Below are positions 48,966-61,202 of a stretch of 64,000 bases of DNA, piece after piece. The notes beneath the pieces are model-generated. The model was given only the letters and a program-made list of their open reading frames with translations. It was not told the origin of the DNA and ran no database searches. The position numbers were made by a program, and so were the translations under genes. Source of the DNA: Phoronis australis (Eukaryota; Phoronida; Phoronidae); assembly GCA_002633005.1 (NCBI GenBank), contig NMRA01000256.1, positions 406,120 to 470,119 of the forward strand, in the 5' to 3' direction. Within the stretch, counting starts at the first letter, position 1. Every line of letters starts with the position of its first letter.

Positions 48966-50165
48966 ATCATAAAAAATGGCCACTAGATGGCGCAAAAACA
49001 TATAATCCATCCAAAAATGGAAACATGCCATATTTCATAAAAATCTGTCAAGGAACTTCAGAGAAACAAAGGAAAACAGAATAAAATGAAATTGCCACTA
49101 GTGGGCACAGTGTCCGTTGGATCCGCCTGAAAGTGGTCGTCGTCTGTTGTTATCTTCATATAAATACACTGTCTTACTAAATTTAGTAAAGATCCTGCAG
49201 TGGGTTTAAGAGATACAACTATGGGCGGAAAACAAAACTACCACTAGGAGGCGCCACAGTAATCAGTCACCATCATCAAAGGTCGTCTTCACTTTGAGAA
49301 CATATATGCCAATTTTCAAATGATTTGGTTGATACAGGGAAAGACACCAAAAACAAGATTTGAAAACAGCAAAAGTGGCCACTAGTGGTCCAAAATACCT
49401 CGATTCCATCGAAAAACAGGCAGATAGCATCATCACACCAATAGATGCCTATATATAAAATTTTATGAAAATCTGTTGAGTACCTTTGAAGAAACTGAGT
49501 TAAACATAAAAAACTAAAATTGACACTAGGGGGCACAGCAGTAGTCAGATCTGTCTGAAAGTCGTCGTCATCCGTAGCCAACATCACATAACTACACTTG
49601 CTAAATTAAGTAAAGATCCTGCAAACGGTTTAGGAGATACAGCCATAGGCGCAACAAAAACAAAACTGCCACTAGGAGGCGCCACAGTAGTCGAAATCGT
49701 CAGAAAATCATCGTCAACCGTCCTCTTTATAGTAAGCACACACATGCCAATTTTCACAATCACCCTTTGAGTGGTTTGGTGAGAGAGAGGTGGATGCAAA
49801 CAAACTCGAAAACAGTAAAAATGGCCACTAGGTGGCGCAAACTACGTCGAATCCATCCGAAAACGAGAGCATAGCGTTATTTTAGTAATAGGTGCCCACA
49901 TACCAAATTTCATGAAAATCCTTTCAGGACTTATGAAGATACAAAGGTAAGCATAAAAAACTAAAATTGCCACTAGAGGGCACACCGGTACTCGGATCCG
50001 TCCGAAATTTCGCTCAAGCCGTCCCATTCATGAATGGAACATATATGCCAAATTTTATGAACGTATGTCAAAGGGTTTTGGAGATAGAGCAGCAGACGAC
50101 GGATGGACGCCGCCTGGACGGACGAGCGGAGATGACGGCATAATGCGTCCACATATAAATATGTG
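48966..50165 (+). repeat. 145-bp-period tandem array with CTCF-like motifs
   Basis: Eight copies of a 14-bp block near ccactaggtggcgc start at 48980, 49095, 49241, 49379, 49523, 49669, 49825 and 49970, spaced 115-156 bp and mostly 138-146 bp. Flanking phrases repeat in rotation (taaagatcctgca, ggagatacag, catgccaattttca), giving a higher-order unit of about three monomers. The array ends in a gacggatggacgcc stretch and atataaatatgtgggcgca. The block fits the known bilaterian CTCF core (CCASYAGRKGGCRS) in five copies and closely in the rest. Several ORFs across it are by-products. Confidence 0.75.
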
Positions 50166-50840
50166 GGCGCATAAAAATCAATGATAGTTCCCTAACCAAA
50201 AGCATTAACAGATCTTTCATTAAGGAGACTTCAAAACTTTGCCAAACTGCTGCAGTGACAGACTAGTGAAAGATTTCAAAGTTGCAATAACAATCCTTCA
50301 ATAACCAAAGTCAGCTCAGTATCTTATTGATAAAGTTCGTACCAGTGCACCAGCCATGATCAGCGACCATGAGGCAACTATGCCTGCATGGACTTGCAGC
50401 CAATACCACTCTAAATACTGCAGTTAAACACAGAATCTCGTGATTGAAAAGACATGCAAGGGTCAATGCAAGTTTGACATTTAACCCAGCAACCTAAAAA
50501 TCAACATATTAGGTCAACCTCCCAATCCTCAGGAATGAAACACAAACCTTGTGCAAGTTTGTAACTCAGAATGACGGAACCATGTGACTGGATATCGCAA
50601 GCAGTTACACTAGAAATACATTTGACACCTGAAGGTGTTGAGACAAAATGACCTGGAATTCCCAAGTATAACAACAAGGCAGAAGCCAAATTCATCGTCA
50701 GGATTGTCTTTCCTCATGACCACAAATGAAGTAGAAGCAAGAACAAGAAGCAATGCTCAACAGCATGGTTTCAAAATTCTAAGAGGCATTCAACATTGTG
50801 TTGACCTGGCTCTCTATGACTAGTTTGCCATCACTTGCTA

Positions 50841-51040
50841 TCAAGGCCCAAAATCTGTGTCTTCTCCCTCTGACACCAGAAGGCTGACAGATGACTCTTT
50901 GTGGGGATTGCTTGTAGATGACTCATTCAGAAACTGCATGGCAACTGTACGTCGGATGATCTTATGTGAGGCTGACGCACGGCAAGCTCCAATGATGAAT
51001 GCAGTCGTGAATGCTACGCACAACACTACGACCACAAGAA
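50841..51040 (-). CDS. ENPP gene coding exon 4 (membrane anchor)
   Basis: 200 nt including TGA. Acceptor tctctcttttcag/TT was chosen because it has a strong pyrimidine tract and restores phase 1; an upstream cag would break the frame. It encodes a hydrophobic span (LVVVVLCVAFTTAFIIGA), basic residues, then a Ser-rich, acidic cytoplasmic tail ending DTDFGP. Intron 3 is 336 bp. Confidence 0.85.
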
Positions 51041-54000
51041 CTGAAAAGAGAGAATTCATATACAGAAGGACCTGTATCTTGTTGCAAATCAAAACAGCCC
51101 TTCAAAAGAAAATTAAACAATGATAAGCTGAAGCTTGGCATTGAAACAAAATGAAAACAAGATTTCTCATTTCTCTGAAAGTGATAAAAACTTGTAGAGC
51201 ACATAAATAATGCGAGCTGAATAAAATGGTTGAAAAATCAGCAATCAGTAACCATGCCCATCAGAAACTAAAATTTGAATGTACAATGGATAGCAAAATT
51301 CCCACTTTAACCATGCTCCAATCTCCAAATGGTAATTTGTCTGTTTAACTTCAACCAAGGATTACTGTATACTTACAGGTCACCACAGTGATCGTGGCAT
51401 CAGACCACTGATGTTCTGGTACAAGGACATCCTGGATCCGCTTCAACGATCCATTGTTCGGGGCAGGCGTAAGACCAAGAATGTGACACAGCAAGGGGTA
51501 GACATCCACGTTCAAGAAAGGCTGTATGGAACTGTAGCCCTTCTTGAAGCGTGGACCAGTCGCTATAAAGATGGGCTGCATGTCTTGAGCACTGTTGTTG
51601 TAGCCATGATTTCCTTTCACTGAAGTTTGAAAAACAAATGGGTTACTATGGTGACTTCTTCCATTCTTGTGCTTCCTGTAAATCCTAAATTTAAAAGAAA
51701 ACTAATACACAACACGCTTACCTTAAATTGAAAACATGGCAACGTTTACCATTCAGAAACAGAAGCAGCGTTCTCCCTGTGTGAAATATTTTACACCATG
51801 TCAGGAAATCTTGAGCAATGATTGAAACAGGGCTATGAATGATCCATGACAAAAAAGGGGAAAATTTTCCAGGTGACGTATCGTTCAACAAAAAATAGGC
51901 TTATGCGATAGAAAGTTTTTGGTTTGCAAAATTTAGCTGCAAGAATTGTTTTTGGATGAATAAAGTCAAAACAATGATAAAAAAGAAACGGAAAAAGAGG
52001 AAACTGGAAATCAAATAACAGGAAAACGGAACGAAAAAACAATCCTCTAATAAAAGAGGAAAATTTCAAGCCCTGTTGAAATGCCTGAGTTACAAGACAA
52101 ATGGTTGAAATAGTGCGAACTTTTTATTGTTTTGCAGTGAAAATGACAGAGACAAGTCCATCATCTCGGTGTTCTCCACGACCGCTTTTAACATGTCCCA
52201 GCCACCTGCTGGGAGGCACTCACACCTGTTTAAATGTCCCCCAACCGGTTTAAAAATCCCGAGACTGGTTTAAAAATTAGCGACCAGTTTGTAAAAAAAG
52301 GGGGTGTCATCGTTAATAAGGTCTTCATTTGTTAAACGTACCGTTGTCAGCAACTGGCCATTGCCCATTGAAACTGAATAAAGGCTAAGTGGTCAGTTGT
52401 GGAAAGCCTTAATCAGCTATCCCTGTCAAGCAGCAGACTGAGGCTGTAGTCTATTTATGGGGTAATGCTACGTGTAAATAATCTCTCAATCATCTAGTCC
52501 TATGAAGTCAATTGAATTTAAACAAAGGCCCAGTGCCTCTTAAATGCCTAATCCACCACCTGCTCACTGGATGTGCAGTAGCGCACACAGGAAAGTCCCT
52601 TGCAGTCACCTTTTGTGTTCCCCAGACAACGTATCAAATAACCAGTTGAAAATAATAAAGGCTCAATAATCAGTTATAGGAAGTCTAACTAGTCAGCAAA
52701 GACACCATTGCCCAGGAGTTCATACATCTGCCATCTTTTGGGTGACTAGAATTTTATTTTCGTAGCACATTTTTCAATATTCCGTAGGCCCTGTGACACT
52801 GGTTGGCCTTACCAACAAAATTGTTAGACATGTCAACAAATCTTAGAATTGAAACGCTTTTGATGACTCTTATTGGTTATTGTCTGTGCATTGCTCACTT
52901 AAGACGAATATTATTGGTTATTTTTGGGGCATTTCTCAGTGTCATCAGCCCATTGATCAGGTTCATCTCCATTGCCTTATACGGAGTTTCGTTGGCAGCA
53001 TCAGCGTTATATGTGCGGTGCATACCTACTACGAAAACCTGCCAAGCTGTTCGCAACTCTACTTTGGTAGCGGCAGTGCGTGATGTCTGCGGTTTCGAGG
53101 GAGTAATTCTGGAATTTGGGACGGCAAGAGGTATCACTGGGTAAAGTTCAGAAATGTTTTGCTGCGAAAAAATGTAGCCAAAATCACATGCTCACATTGA
53201 AAACACATGGTAATATCTTGCAAAGTCTTGTGCGTGGTCCTTACATTATTGAACTCTACCCTGACTTCTGTTTCCCATTGATATGTGCATTTTACATACT
53301 TAGTAAAGTTACACAAAGGAGATTAGGATGCAAAACATGATGTGGAATATGCACAGTGTTTGAATTTTTGGATGACCTTGACAAGTTAACTTGATCATTA
53401 GTTTTACTGGTCTGTTTCCCATGGAGTTTAAGCCTGAACCAAGAGCAGCCTTATGCTTGCAATGAGGCCACAAGATGACACAGCAACAAGATGATCTGGT
53501 ACAAGACGAGTGAAGTGACCATGTGGACACAACTTAAAACTAGTGTAACTTACCCCAACTTATGGAGGTAGAACAAGTCAAATCCTGTGAGTTCCACGGT
53601 GTTCATTTTGCAACAGATGTGGCAGTACATTAGGTGGTTTTAATTAGTGAAACAGACGCGACCAAATATGCCATGGGCAAATAGCAAATGGCAGATCATC
53701 TTGGAAACTAGTTTCCATAGATAATGGAAATAATTATTTGATTGTAACAGAAGAAATAGACACACAGACAATAAATTTCAAAACTATGTAAACATGACAG
53801 TTAAAGGAGTGATTTGAGAAAATTCATGGCACTAATACCATGGGTGCGCATAACACTGTTTCCAGGTCCCTATGTTCCCCCATCCCAAGTTCTATAACAG
53901 AGCTACCAAAGGACGATATTTTGAAACATTGTGGGCATTCACAGCAATGTTAGAATCCCTCGAAATATTAATTAGTTTTGTTTGAAATTGTTGAGACTTA

Positions 54001-56591
54001 CCATAACTAATTTTGTATTTACTTACAAATTTTGCCTGTATTCTTCTCCAAATAAGCAGACTTATTTTGCACTACCAGTAGCCCGTCTTCTGGTTCGATG
54101 TAGATTGAACCAATACGTAGATTATCAGAAAAGTGATATTCAGGGGGAATGTCAGAACGCTTATAGACTTTAAGCTGTGGAATTTTCTTTAGTATTCTGT
54201 ATATCTCCTCGCTGTGGACTGAAAGTGTAAAAGATTGAAATAAGCAATGAGGCAAAAAAGTAAGACAAGCTCAGATCACAAAATAACTCACATGGATTTC
54301 TTAAAAGGGGGTTCAGATCAAGGATTTTTTTAAAAAGGGCGTCCAAGTCAACAATTTGAAAATTCTAGATTTGATATCACTAAAATCATGGGAAAAAGGG
54401 GGTGGGTCTGGACCCCTTGACCCCCCTGGCCTGGATCCGCCTATGACTCATACTACAAACCTTACCAAATTTTACACAAATGACCTATGGAAAAGAAACC
54501 TCAACAGAAAGTCAGACATGCATCTAGACAACTACTGAGGAAGTCAGTTTTGCCTGACTGGACTAATTAGAGAAAGAAAAAACAAAACCCGCAGCAATTC
54601 CCAGAAATGTAATCAGGAAGTTTAGATCACATCACCCCATTAAGTTGTCTATTTTCTGACAAAATTCCCTACCACAGAGATACACTTTGAAATTCAAACA
54701 CTACGAAAGCCTTCATTTTTTAACTACATGCAAATTTCTAAAAATGATACTTTTAAGGTTTTTGCAGAAGATGGACAAATTTTTGTTTACCTGACTTATC
54801 TTCTCTAGAACTGCATTAGGATTAATGAGTTAAAATATTCAATTGTCCAAGAAATCCTATGAAAGGCGAGGTTCATAAAAATAACCCCAACGAAAGAATG
54901 GTGTTTATAGAACTGAGAACCATGTGAATAAGTGATTTTTTCATGGAAGCTCCTGTCACAAATGTGCCCATTTTTACAAGCTCATTCTCTCGCTACGTGA
55001 CCCATCAAAATAGAACTACTGTATTCATCTTTGAAATGATCAGTGAGCAAAACAAAATCTGACACAAAACTAAATCTGACACAAAATTAATGTCTTAAAT
55101 TTTGTCTTTTGCTCACTTTTTACCCACATCATTCCTAAGCTGTGTATTGGCGAAAACAGACAATGGCTAACAGATGTTGCTCTATTTTATAGCGCTCAAA
55201 ACGGTCGCTTGTGATCACTCAAAAAATTACAGAATAATGGATTAGCAGCACTGTATTCATACCGCTAACAAAGTTAGTTTTCTCAAGGGAGAGTATAGAT
55301 CAGATTAAAACAGGACTGTGAACTGAAAAAGTGAGCTTTGCTTAAATTGACAACTTTGTACCAACATTGTTCACGAGCTTTGCTTTGACATTCACATTAG
55401 ACGTAGAAAAGGAAATGCAAGACATCTGTTTCATGCACATTTTGAGTTTCAACATTTTGGCTAACAGTCCCAGGGCATATCAAATAACGACAATGACACA
55501 CAGCAGTACAAAGTCAGTGATAGTAATTAGTAATTAATGAAGACACTGTTGCACTCTAACATTGGAGAGAGCAACAAACCCACAGCTACATAGCATGCTT
55601 GTTGTCTGGAAAATATAGCAAAAATGGATATTGTAGTATTTTAAGGAGTCTTTAAAATGTTCTTAACAAAATATTAAACAAAATTTGCATGTTTTGCATA
55701 CAACATTTTATATAAATATCTCAAGCTTGTGATCTGAAATTTACCTCCGTGGGGATATATGGAACCTTCTAATAGTTCATACCAAGACCGTGGCAGGAAG
55801 TTGTCCAAGTCAATACAGTTCACATGAGGATCAACCATTGTCCTCATTCCATGATCCGATAATATAACAACATTAACTCTATAATCCAAGTGTTTTTCCT
55901 TCAGTTTTTGCATTAACAAGCCTAAGCTATTATCTAACACTCCAACTATCTGGGAAACTTCTTTTGAATCTGGACCAAACTTATGCCCAATTATGTCGGG
56001 TTCTTCAAAATAAAGTACACCAAGATTAATTTCATCTTCATCAAACCAGGTAACCACTTGTTCAATCCGATCTGCATAAGACGTGAAATTTTCATGAAGA
56101 CTTTTGTGAAAAGAAGGTAGAATATTTTGCACAGGTGCTCCACAGCCAGGCCAGAAATAGACTCCTGATTGGTGGTCACAGTCTTGCTTCTGATTGGTCA
56201 CCCAGATTGGTTCTGCTGCTGCAAACCATTTGCTTTCGAGTGTTTGGGTGGATTCTAAGTCTAAACCATCGTCTTGGTAAGCAACAAATTTCCCCAGTTT
56301 CGGATCGATAAATGCATTTCCAACCATTCCATGGCTTTCAACAAATAATCCCGTTACGATACTCCAGTGATTTGGAAATGTTATCGAGGGGTAGCTGGGC
56401 TTCATGCGTCCCAGAACGCCTTCATTGAGGAGTTTGTTGAAATTGGGCGTTTTCACTCCATGCTTTGCTGCAATCTCTAAGTAATCCCATCTAAAACCAT
56501 CCAAGGAAATTATTAGAGCCAGTGGCTCGTCTGTGTGGCCTACACACAAAGACCAGGCAGTTACATGGAAAAAGAACTGAAGAAGATGCAT
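50841..56591 (-). CDS. ENPP4/5-like ectonucleotide pyrophosphatase/phosphodiesterase
   Basis: Four coding exons, all introns phase 1 with GT-AG ends: 56591-55745, 54218-54027, 51619-51377, 51040-50841 (stop TGA), 1482 nt, 493 residues, close to vertebrate ENPP4 (about 450) and ENPP5 (about 480). The family hydrolyses phosphodiester or pyrophosphate bonds of extracellular nucleotides using two zinc ions. N-terminal signal peptide about residues 1-20. Metal and catalytic residues seen: D31 in SLDGFRWDYL, nucleophile T71 in SITFPNHW, D199/H203 in EEPDIIGH, D246/H247 in LSDHGM, H351 in KGNHGYNN. N-glycosylation sequons include N168. Near the C-terminus is one membrane span (about 429-447) and a short Ser-rich tail, so a type I surface protein. 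A 5' UTR intron is possible (donor about 56856, acceptor about 56598). Substrate cannot be read from the sequence. The 5' end is duplicated next door. Confidence 0.92.
51377..51619 (-). CDS. ENPP gene coding exon 3
   Basis: 243 nt. Acceptor tttttcaaacttcag/TG, donor GTGACCT/GTAAGT. It carries KGNHGYNNSAQDMQPIFIA (final zinc-binding His) and DVYPLLCHILGLTPAPNNGS, both standard for ENPP4/5. Intron 2 is about 2.4 kb. Confidence 0.92.
52803..53144 (+). CDS. Unidentified hydrophobic ORF in ENPP intron 2 (doubtful)
   Basis: 113 codons on the strand opposite the host gene, inside its second intron. Residues about 17-70 are strongly hydrophobic and could form two membrane spans. No family was recognised and there are other ORFs on both strands over the same bases, so chance is the likelier explanation. 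Confidence 0.15.
   Translation: MALPTKLLDMSTNLRIETLLMTLIGYCLCIAHLRRILLVIFGAFLSVISPLIRFISIALYGVSLAASALYVRCIPTTKTCQAVRNSTLVAAVRDVCGFEGVILEFGTARGITG
54027..54218 (-). CDS. ENPP gene coding exon 2
   Basis: 192 nt. Acceptor ttttacactttcag/TC, donor AATTT/GTAAGTA. It encodes VHSEEIYRILKKI through VYKRSDIPPEYHF and GLLVVQNKSAY, the segment preceding the last zinc-binding His. Intron 1 is about 1.5 kb and holds a GGATCCGCC-type MITE fragment (54300-54445). Confidence 0.9.
54300..54445. repeat. GGATCCGCC-type MITE fragment in ENPP intron 1
   Basis: The right end reads ccctggcctggatccgccta, with preceding gggtggg / gacccc blocks like those in 25048-25212. The left terminus is not preserved. Confidence 0.45.
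54446..55744. other. Remainder of ENPP intron 1
   Basis: AT-rich intronic sequence with no exon-like ORF or recognisable repeat. Confidence 0.6.
55745..56591 (-). CDS. ENPP gene coding exon 1
   Basis: 847 nt from ATG to the donor GAG/GTAAAT (GT at 55744-55743), ending after the first base of codon 283. It encodes the signal peptide, the nucleophile region and both mid-domain metal motifs. The open frame continues past the donor but loses similarity to the family at the splice point. Confidence 0.9.
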
Positions 56592-57465
56592 AGCAAACTA
56601 AAACACAGACTTTAAACTTCAGCAAAGGAAGTACATCAATTTATTATCTCCTTTTCCCAAGAGTTGATCGCTGCGACATCTACCAGGCTAAGCCGCAGTT
56701 TCTGTCTCAACGACAAGACGGCTCATCTCAATAGGGGTCAGTATTGATCACACAAACGAGGTCAAACTTTCAAACGGGGTCCTCTCTCGGACGGACTGGC
56801 AGCTTAGGACAATTGTCCCTGTGCTCCTCGGTCGCCTATAAATCTGTCATTGTTACCTGTTCACAATATAGGTGCAAGAAAATCAGAGAATAGGTCATGT
56901 GAAGTATAGAGGGCCCAAACAACAAAAATATGTGATTGTATCTAGAAATCCATTATTGTATCGAATTAAAAAAAAGCAAAAACAGTAGCACTGACTGCCA
57001 TCTAATGATATGAAGAACTTCCAGATCACTATCTGTGAATTACACCTCTTACCGGTGGTTTTGCGGTAGCTGACCGATAAAATATCAAAGATCGTTCGAT
57101 GAAGAGGAAGACATGTAACCCAAACAGCCAACTGGAGTGAATCAGAATTCACGTTAAAGAGGCATGGAACTCGAAAACTCGTAAAAATAAATTTTAAATA
57201 GATCGTGGAGAGTCTACTTCTTTGGTGATGCTAACGTGAGTGAAATTCATTTTGAATATTGCGCGAAATTTTAGAAAACATGTCAGATTCACTATTTTTG
57301 AAACACGGGCGAAAAAAAACTCTTTTATCCCAATACATGTCTCAAATTCTGCCCCCTAATACATCACATTCTCCATATAAAGGAAATGTGCAACACCTAT
57401 ATTTTGCAATGCCAAATAAGGAGACGTGCTTTGGCGTATGAGAGAAAAATCGACGAAGTGACAAG
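56326..57465. repeat. Tandem copy 1 of the ENPP 5' region
   Basis: 1140 bp covering the first 266 coding bases and the upstream flank. Its right end (gacgaagtgacaag) stops exactly at the N at 57466, after which the sequence starts again at the point equivalent to 56326. Confidence 0.9.
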
Positions 57466-57466
57466 N
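57466..57466. other. Assembly join (single N)
   Basis: A single undetermined base sits precisely at the junction of the two copies. It is consistent with two contigs or haplotypes being joined here. Confidence 0.85.
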
Positions 57467-57732
57467 ATTCCATGGCTTTCAACAAATAATCCCGTTACGA
57501 TACTCCAGTGATTTGGAAATGTTATCGAGGGGTAGCTGGGCTTCATGCGTCCCAGAACGCCTTCATTGAGGAGTTTGTTGAAATTGGGCGTTTTCACTCC
57601 ATGCTTTGCTGCAATCTCTAAGTAATCCCATCTAAAACCATCCAAGGAAATTATTAGAGCCAGTGGCTCGTCTGTGTGGCCTACACACAAAGACCAGGCA
57701 GTTACATGGAAACAGAACTGAAGAAGATGCAT
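57467..57732 (-). pseudogene. Partial ENPP exon 1 duplicate
   Basis: It encodes residues 1-89 of the ENPP protein with one visible change (F7 to C), including D31 and T71, then breaks at the N. No downstream exons follow. Either an allele placed beside its partner by the assembler, or a genuine partial duplication. Confidence 0.85.
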
Positions 57733-58635
57733 AGCAAACTAAAACACAGACTTTAAACTTCAGCAAAGGAAGTACATCAATTTATTATCTCCTTTTCCCA
57801 AGAGTTGATCGCTGCGACATCTACCAGGCTAAGCCGCAGTTCATTGGCTACTTCTGTCTCGACGACAAGACGGCTCATCTCAATAGGGGTCAGTATTGAT
57901 CACACAAACGAGGTCAAACTTTCAAACGGGGTCCTCTCTCGGACGGACTGGAAGCTCAGGACAATTGTCCCTGTGCTCCTCGGTCGCCTATAAATCTGTC
58001 ATTTTTACCTGTTCACAATATAGGTGCAAGAAAATCAGAGAATAGGTCATGTGAAGTATAGAGGGCCCAAACAACAAAAATGTGATTGTATCTAGAAATC
58101 CATTATTGTTTCGAATTAAAAAAAAGCAAAAACAGTAGCACTGACTGCCATCTAATGATATGAAGAACTTCCAGATCACTATCTGTGAATTACACTTCTT
58201 ACCGGTGGTTTTTCTGTAGCTGACCGATAAACTTTCAAAGATCGTTATGATTAAAGCATTTTCGATGAAGAGGAAGACATGTAACCCAAACAGCCAACTG
58301 GAGTGAATCAGAATTCACGTTAAAGAGGCATGGAACTCGAAAACTCGTAAAAATAAATTTTAAATAGATCGTGGAGAGTCTACTTCTTGGTGATGCTAAC
58401 GTGAGTGAAATTCATTTTGAATATTGCGCGAAATTTTAGAAAACATGTCAGATTCACTATTTTTGAAACACGGGCGAAAAAAAAACCTCTTTTATCCCAA
58501 TACAGGTCTCAAATTCTGCGCCCTAATACATCACATTCTCCGTATAAAGGAAATGTGCAAAACCTATATTTTGCAATGCCAAATAAGGAGACGTGCTTTG
58601 CCGTATGAGAGAAAAATCGACGAAGTGACAAGCAG
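57467..58635. repeat. Tandem copy 2 of the ENPP 5' region
   Basis: 1169 bp, almost identical to copy 1. Differences include single bases, an 11-bp insertion near 57842 (ttcattggcta) and a 16-bp insertion near 58245 (tatgattaaagcattt). It continues into sequence not present after copy 1. The level of difference is what one expects between alleles of a highly polymorphic animal. Confidence 0.9.
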
Positions 58636-58904
58636 CTGACAAAACGTGAAACTACCTGGTGAACATTTGATTTTTGTTTCAAAGGCAGAGAGCCACTTTG
58701 AATAATACAATTTAGACTGTTTTTCACGTTCTATGCCATTTTATTACGAATGTCGATTCTGAAAATTTCTTGAGTGAGGACCCAAGACCCTCGTGGGCCA
58801 TTGGATGACCTACAGGTTGCCCGTCAAATTGCTGCATACAATGAATTACGGATGTGAAAAAGGTCTTGCAAGTTTGCAATAAAGTTTATGTAAGGCCGGC
58901 CCTG

Positions 58905-60100
58905 GAAAAACTTCCAAAACTTTGGAACATCGTCTCTCAGAAAGGGCTGATTGGAATATCGCATGTCAGAAAGGGAAAATTGAACTGATATGCAACTTAC
59001 AAATACGTTTCTTTATGGACTGTTCTCCAACACGATGTTAGGAATCATTGTTTTTAGAAAGTTCTCCCTTTGCATGAGGGATTATCAAAAATAGGACATT
59101 TGTGAACCAGGGTCACAAAATGAGTCTTCAACACGAATTTGCCATTTCTTTATTGTTATTTTTTCTGAAAATACAGTATTCATTGATAATTTTAGTATAT
59201 GAAACATTATGTCCTTACCTTAACAATTGGCCGATATATTGCCCTCTTTAGTCGGGAGAAAGCGAAAAATTAGAGCTTACAAAAGTTTAGGAAAATGGCC
59301 GAGAAAAAGTTACATTTACCGAAGAAATTACATATTCTACGGTTCCTTACACTCTCCCAAGAAAGGTTCAATCTGCCATTCACTAAGAGCAGATGAGACG
59401 ATTACTCTCTGCCGAGAAGGACATTTGTAACGTTGGTAGGTCTTTGATTTGGTCGTGTTGTACTTTTTACTGTTTTTGGCTTTCAAACTTGCCGAGTCGA
59501 CTCTCTTAATTGCAAAAGAAAACAGGGAAAAGCCAGCCCCACTCGTTGGCCATGCAAGTCAGGGCTTGTTGCATGTTCAGATTGAGTTGAGCTTGTGTAA
59601 ACTGTTTCGAGGGGGTTCTGGCCGTGATGGGGTCGTGAGTCGAGGGGGTCATGGGAGGTCGCGGGTTGTGGGCTGTGGGAGTGGAGGGGATCGAGGGGTT
59701 TTTAAAACAATCCCAAAAATCTTGAAGGAAATCAGACGAAAAAGAACACCGAATTATGAAGACAAAACTTAAAAGTTTCACGAAACAAAACCGAAATGAT
59801 TTTTCACAAAACATGATGATCAGCTTTTTCGAGATCTCATCTTGAACATTTGTATCAACTAATATTTAACCATCTTATTGATAGTGTTTTTTGTTACACA
59901 CATACCTTTAGTTTTACATTTTACTAAAAAGACATGGTCACGTGACTCAGTTAACAGTAGATTAGTAAAAAGTCAAAACTTACACTATACATACTTTCTG
60001 GCTACATTCGGAGAATTTATCCGATTACTGACTGAGTTAAAATCTGCAGTTTTGTTGATATCAATAAGGTCCTGCAAAAGACACACTCAAATTTCACAAG
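58905..60100 (+). repeat. Repeat family B, copy 2, interrupted
   Basis: 58905-59215 aligns with 42380-42560 and about 59800-60060 with 42600-42870. The gap between holds a family-A sequence. Short phrases such as ggtcacgtgac are shared, with many substitutions. Confidence 0.5.
59230..59715 (-). mobile_element. Family A element, minus-strand copy (one end)
   Basis: Reverse complement of the left part of 40691-41517: shared ctaccaacgttacaaatgtc, tttgcaatt-a/g-agag, aagccctgacttgca-like blocks, ctcgaccc units and the terminus ggggtttttaaaacaatccc at about 59695-59714. The opposite terminus is not found, so the copy looks truncated. Confidence 0.6.
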
Positions 60101-60764
60101 TTTTGGAAGCGCCGGTGAAATTCAAGGTAAGGTTGATGCAGTTGAGGCAGATCTACATCGGTTGCCTCTCAGGAGAGTGACCTAACTGGAACTCGGAGGG
60201 CACCTATATTTCGACACCGGATTTCACTTTGAAAGAGCCCCCAGGAAAGTCGTACAGGGGACTTCAGAATCGCGCACACTCAAAGTTTACCATCAAAGCA
60301 TGGCCCAAATAAAGAGAACTTTTGTCAAAATGGATGCAAATAAAATGCATTGTGAACTTATGCCTTATTTTTACTCTCCGAAATATACGAACCGTAGTAA
60401 TTAAGGTTTCCGCTGAGATAGTGTTCCGTCTAGTGCTCTGTTCCGAGGTGATGTTTTTTCTCTACACATTACTTCAGAATTCGCAGCCCGTGTTAGGAGT
60501 TTACTCTTACCGTACGGATGGCATGTCTCTAAACAAGAAAATAATATTCTTGTAACGGCAAACCAACTGAAAACAAAAGTATTGACCACAAGTTCACGGA
60601 CTGAGCACAATCATGCCGTTCCAAAAATGTTGTGATGACGAGAAATCATCAGGGTTCCTCTAGATACATTTGCTTTCATCAGTGCTGTAGTGGGGCGTAG
60701 GCACACGTAGGCGCAGCCAACCACCTTCTGACATTTGAACTTAGCGCCTACCCACCGTAAGCAT
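60101..60764. other. Spacer, nothing recognised
   Basis: Short ORFs only. A weak inverted pair (ggcgtaggcac / gcgcctaccca) precedes the next MITE. Confidence 0.45.
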
Positions 60765-61031
60765 GCGCGCACCCAGCTTAAAATATAGGGGGCTCGAATT
60801 TTTCGATATGCGGACCCTTTCAACTGAAAAAAATTAACGAGGATTAAAAAAAACGGGGCTACTTGGGTCAGGCCTGCGAATTGTGCATCCGCGCCGAATT
60901 CCTATGGACTTTGTAGACTTTTGTGTCGTTTGCACGGATTTTCTGTTTCATTGAGGCGGAAACTTTTGCTCAATTCGCCAAATTGGGGGGATCTTTTGAG
61001 CCCCCCCAAGCCCCCCCTGGGTGCGCCCATG
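60765..61031. mobile_element. MITE family C, second full copy
   Basis: The left end is catgcgcgcacccagctt and the right end cctgggtgcgcccatg; these are inverted copies. Interior blocks align in order with 34468-34682. Length is about 267 bp, the longer size due to extra sequence in the middle. Confidence 0.65.
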
Positions 61032-61202
61032 GTAAGTTACCTTCAGTGCTCAGGCTTTGGGCGCCTACTTACCTCTAATTTTGCCACTACAGCACTGGTT
61101 TTCATTTTCTAAAAGTTTGATGGAGGCCCGTGAAGTCTGTTTTACTGATATATTCTTTGCAAACGACGCTGTTGGAGATCGATAGGCAAATTCACGCATA
61201 CA

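Noticed and set aside
51041-51092. Upstream extension of ENPP exon 4 using the acceptor at atacag
   Set aside because: That site would give phase 0 while exon 3 ends in phase 1. The tctctcttttcag site restores the frame and has the better pyrimidine tract.
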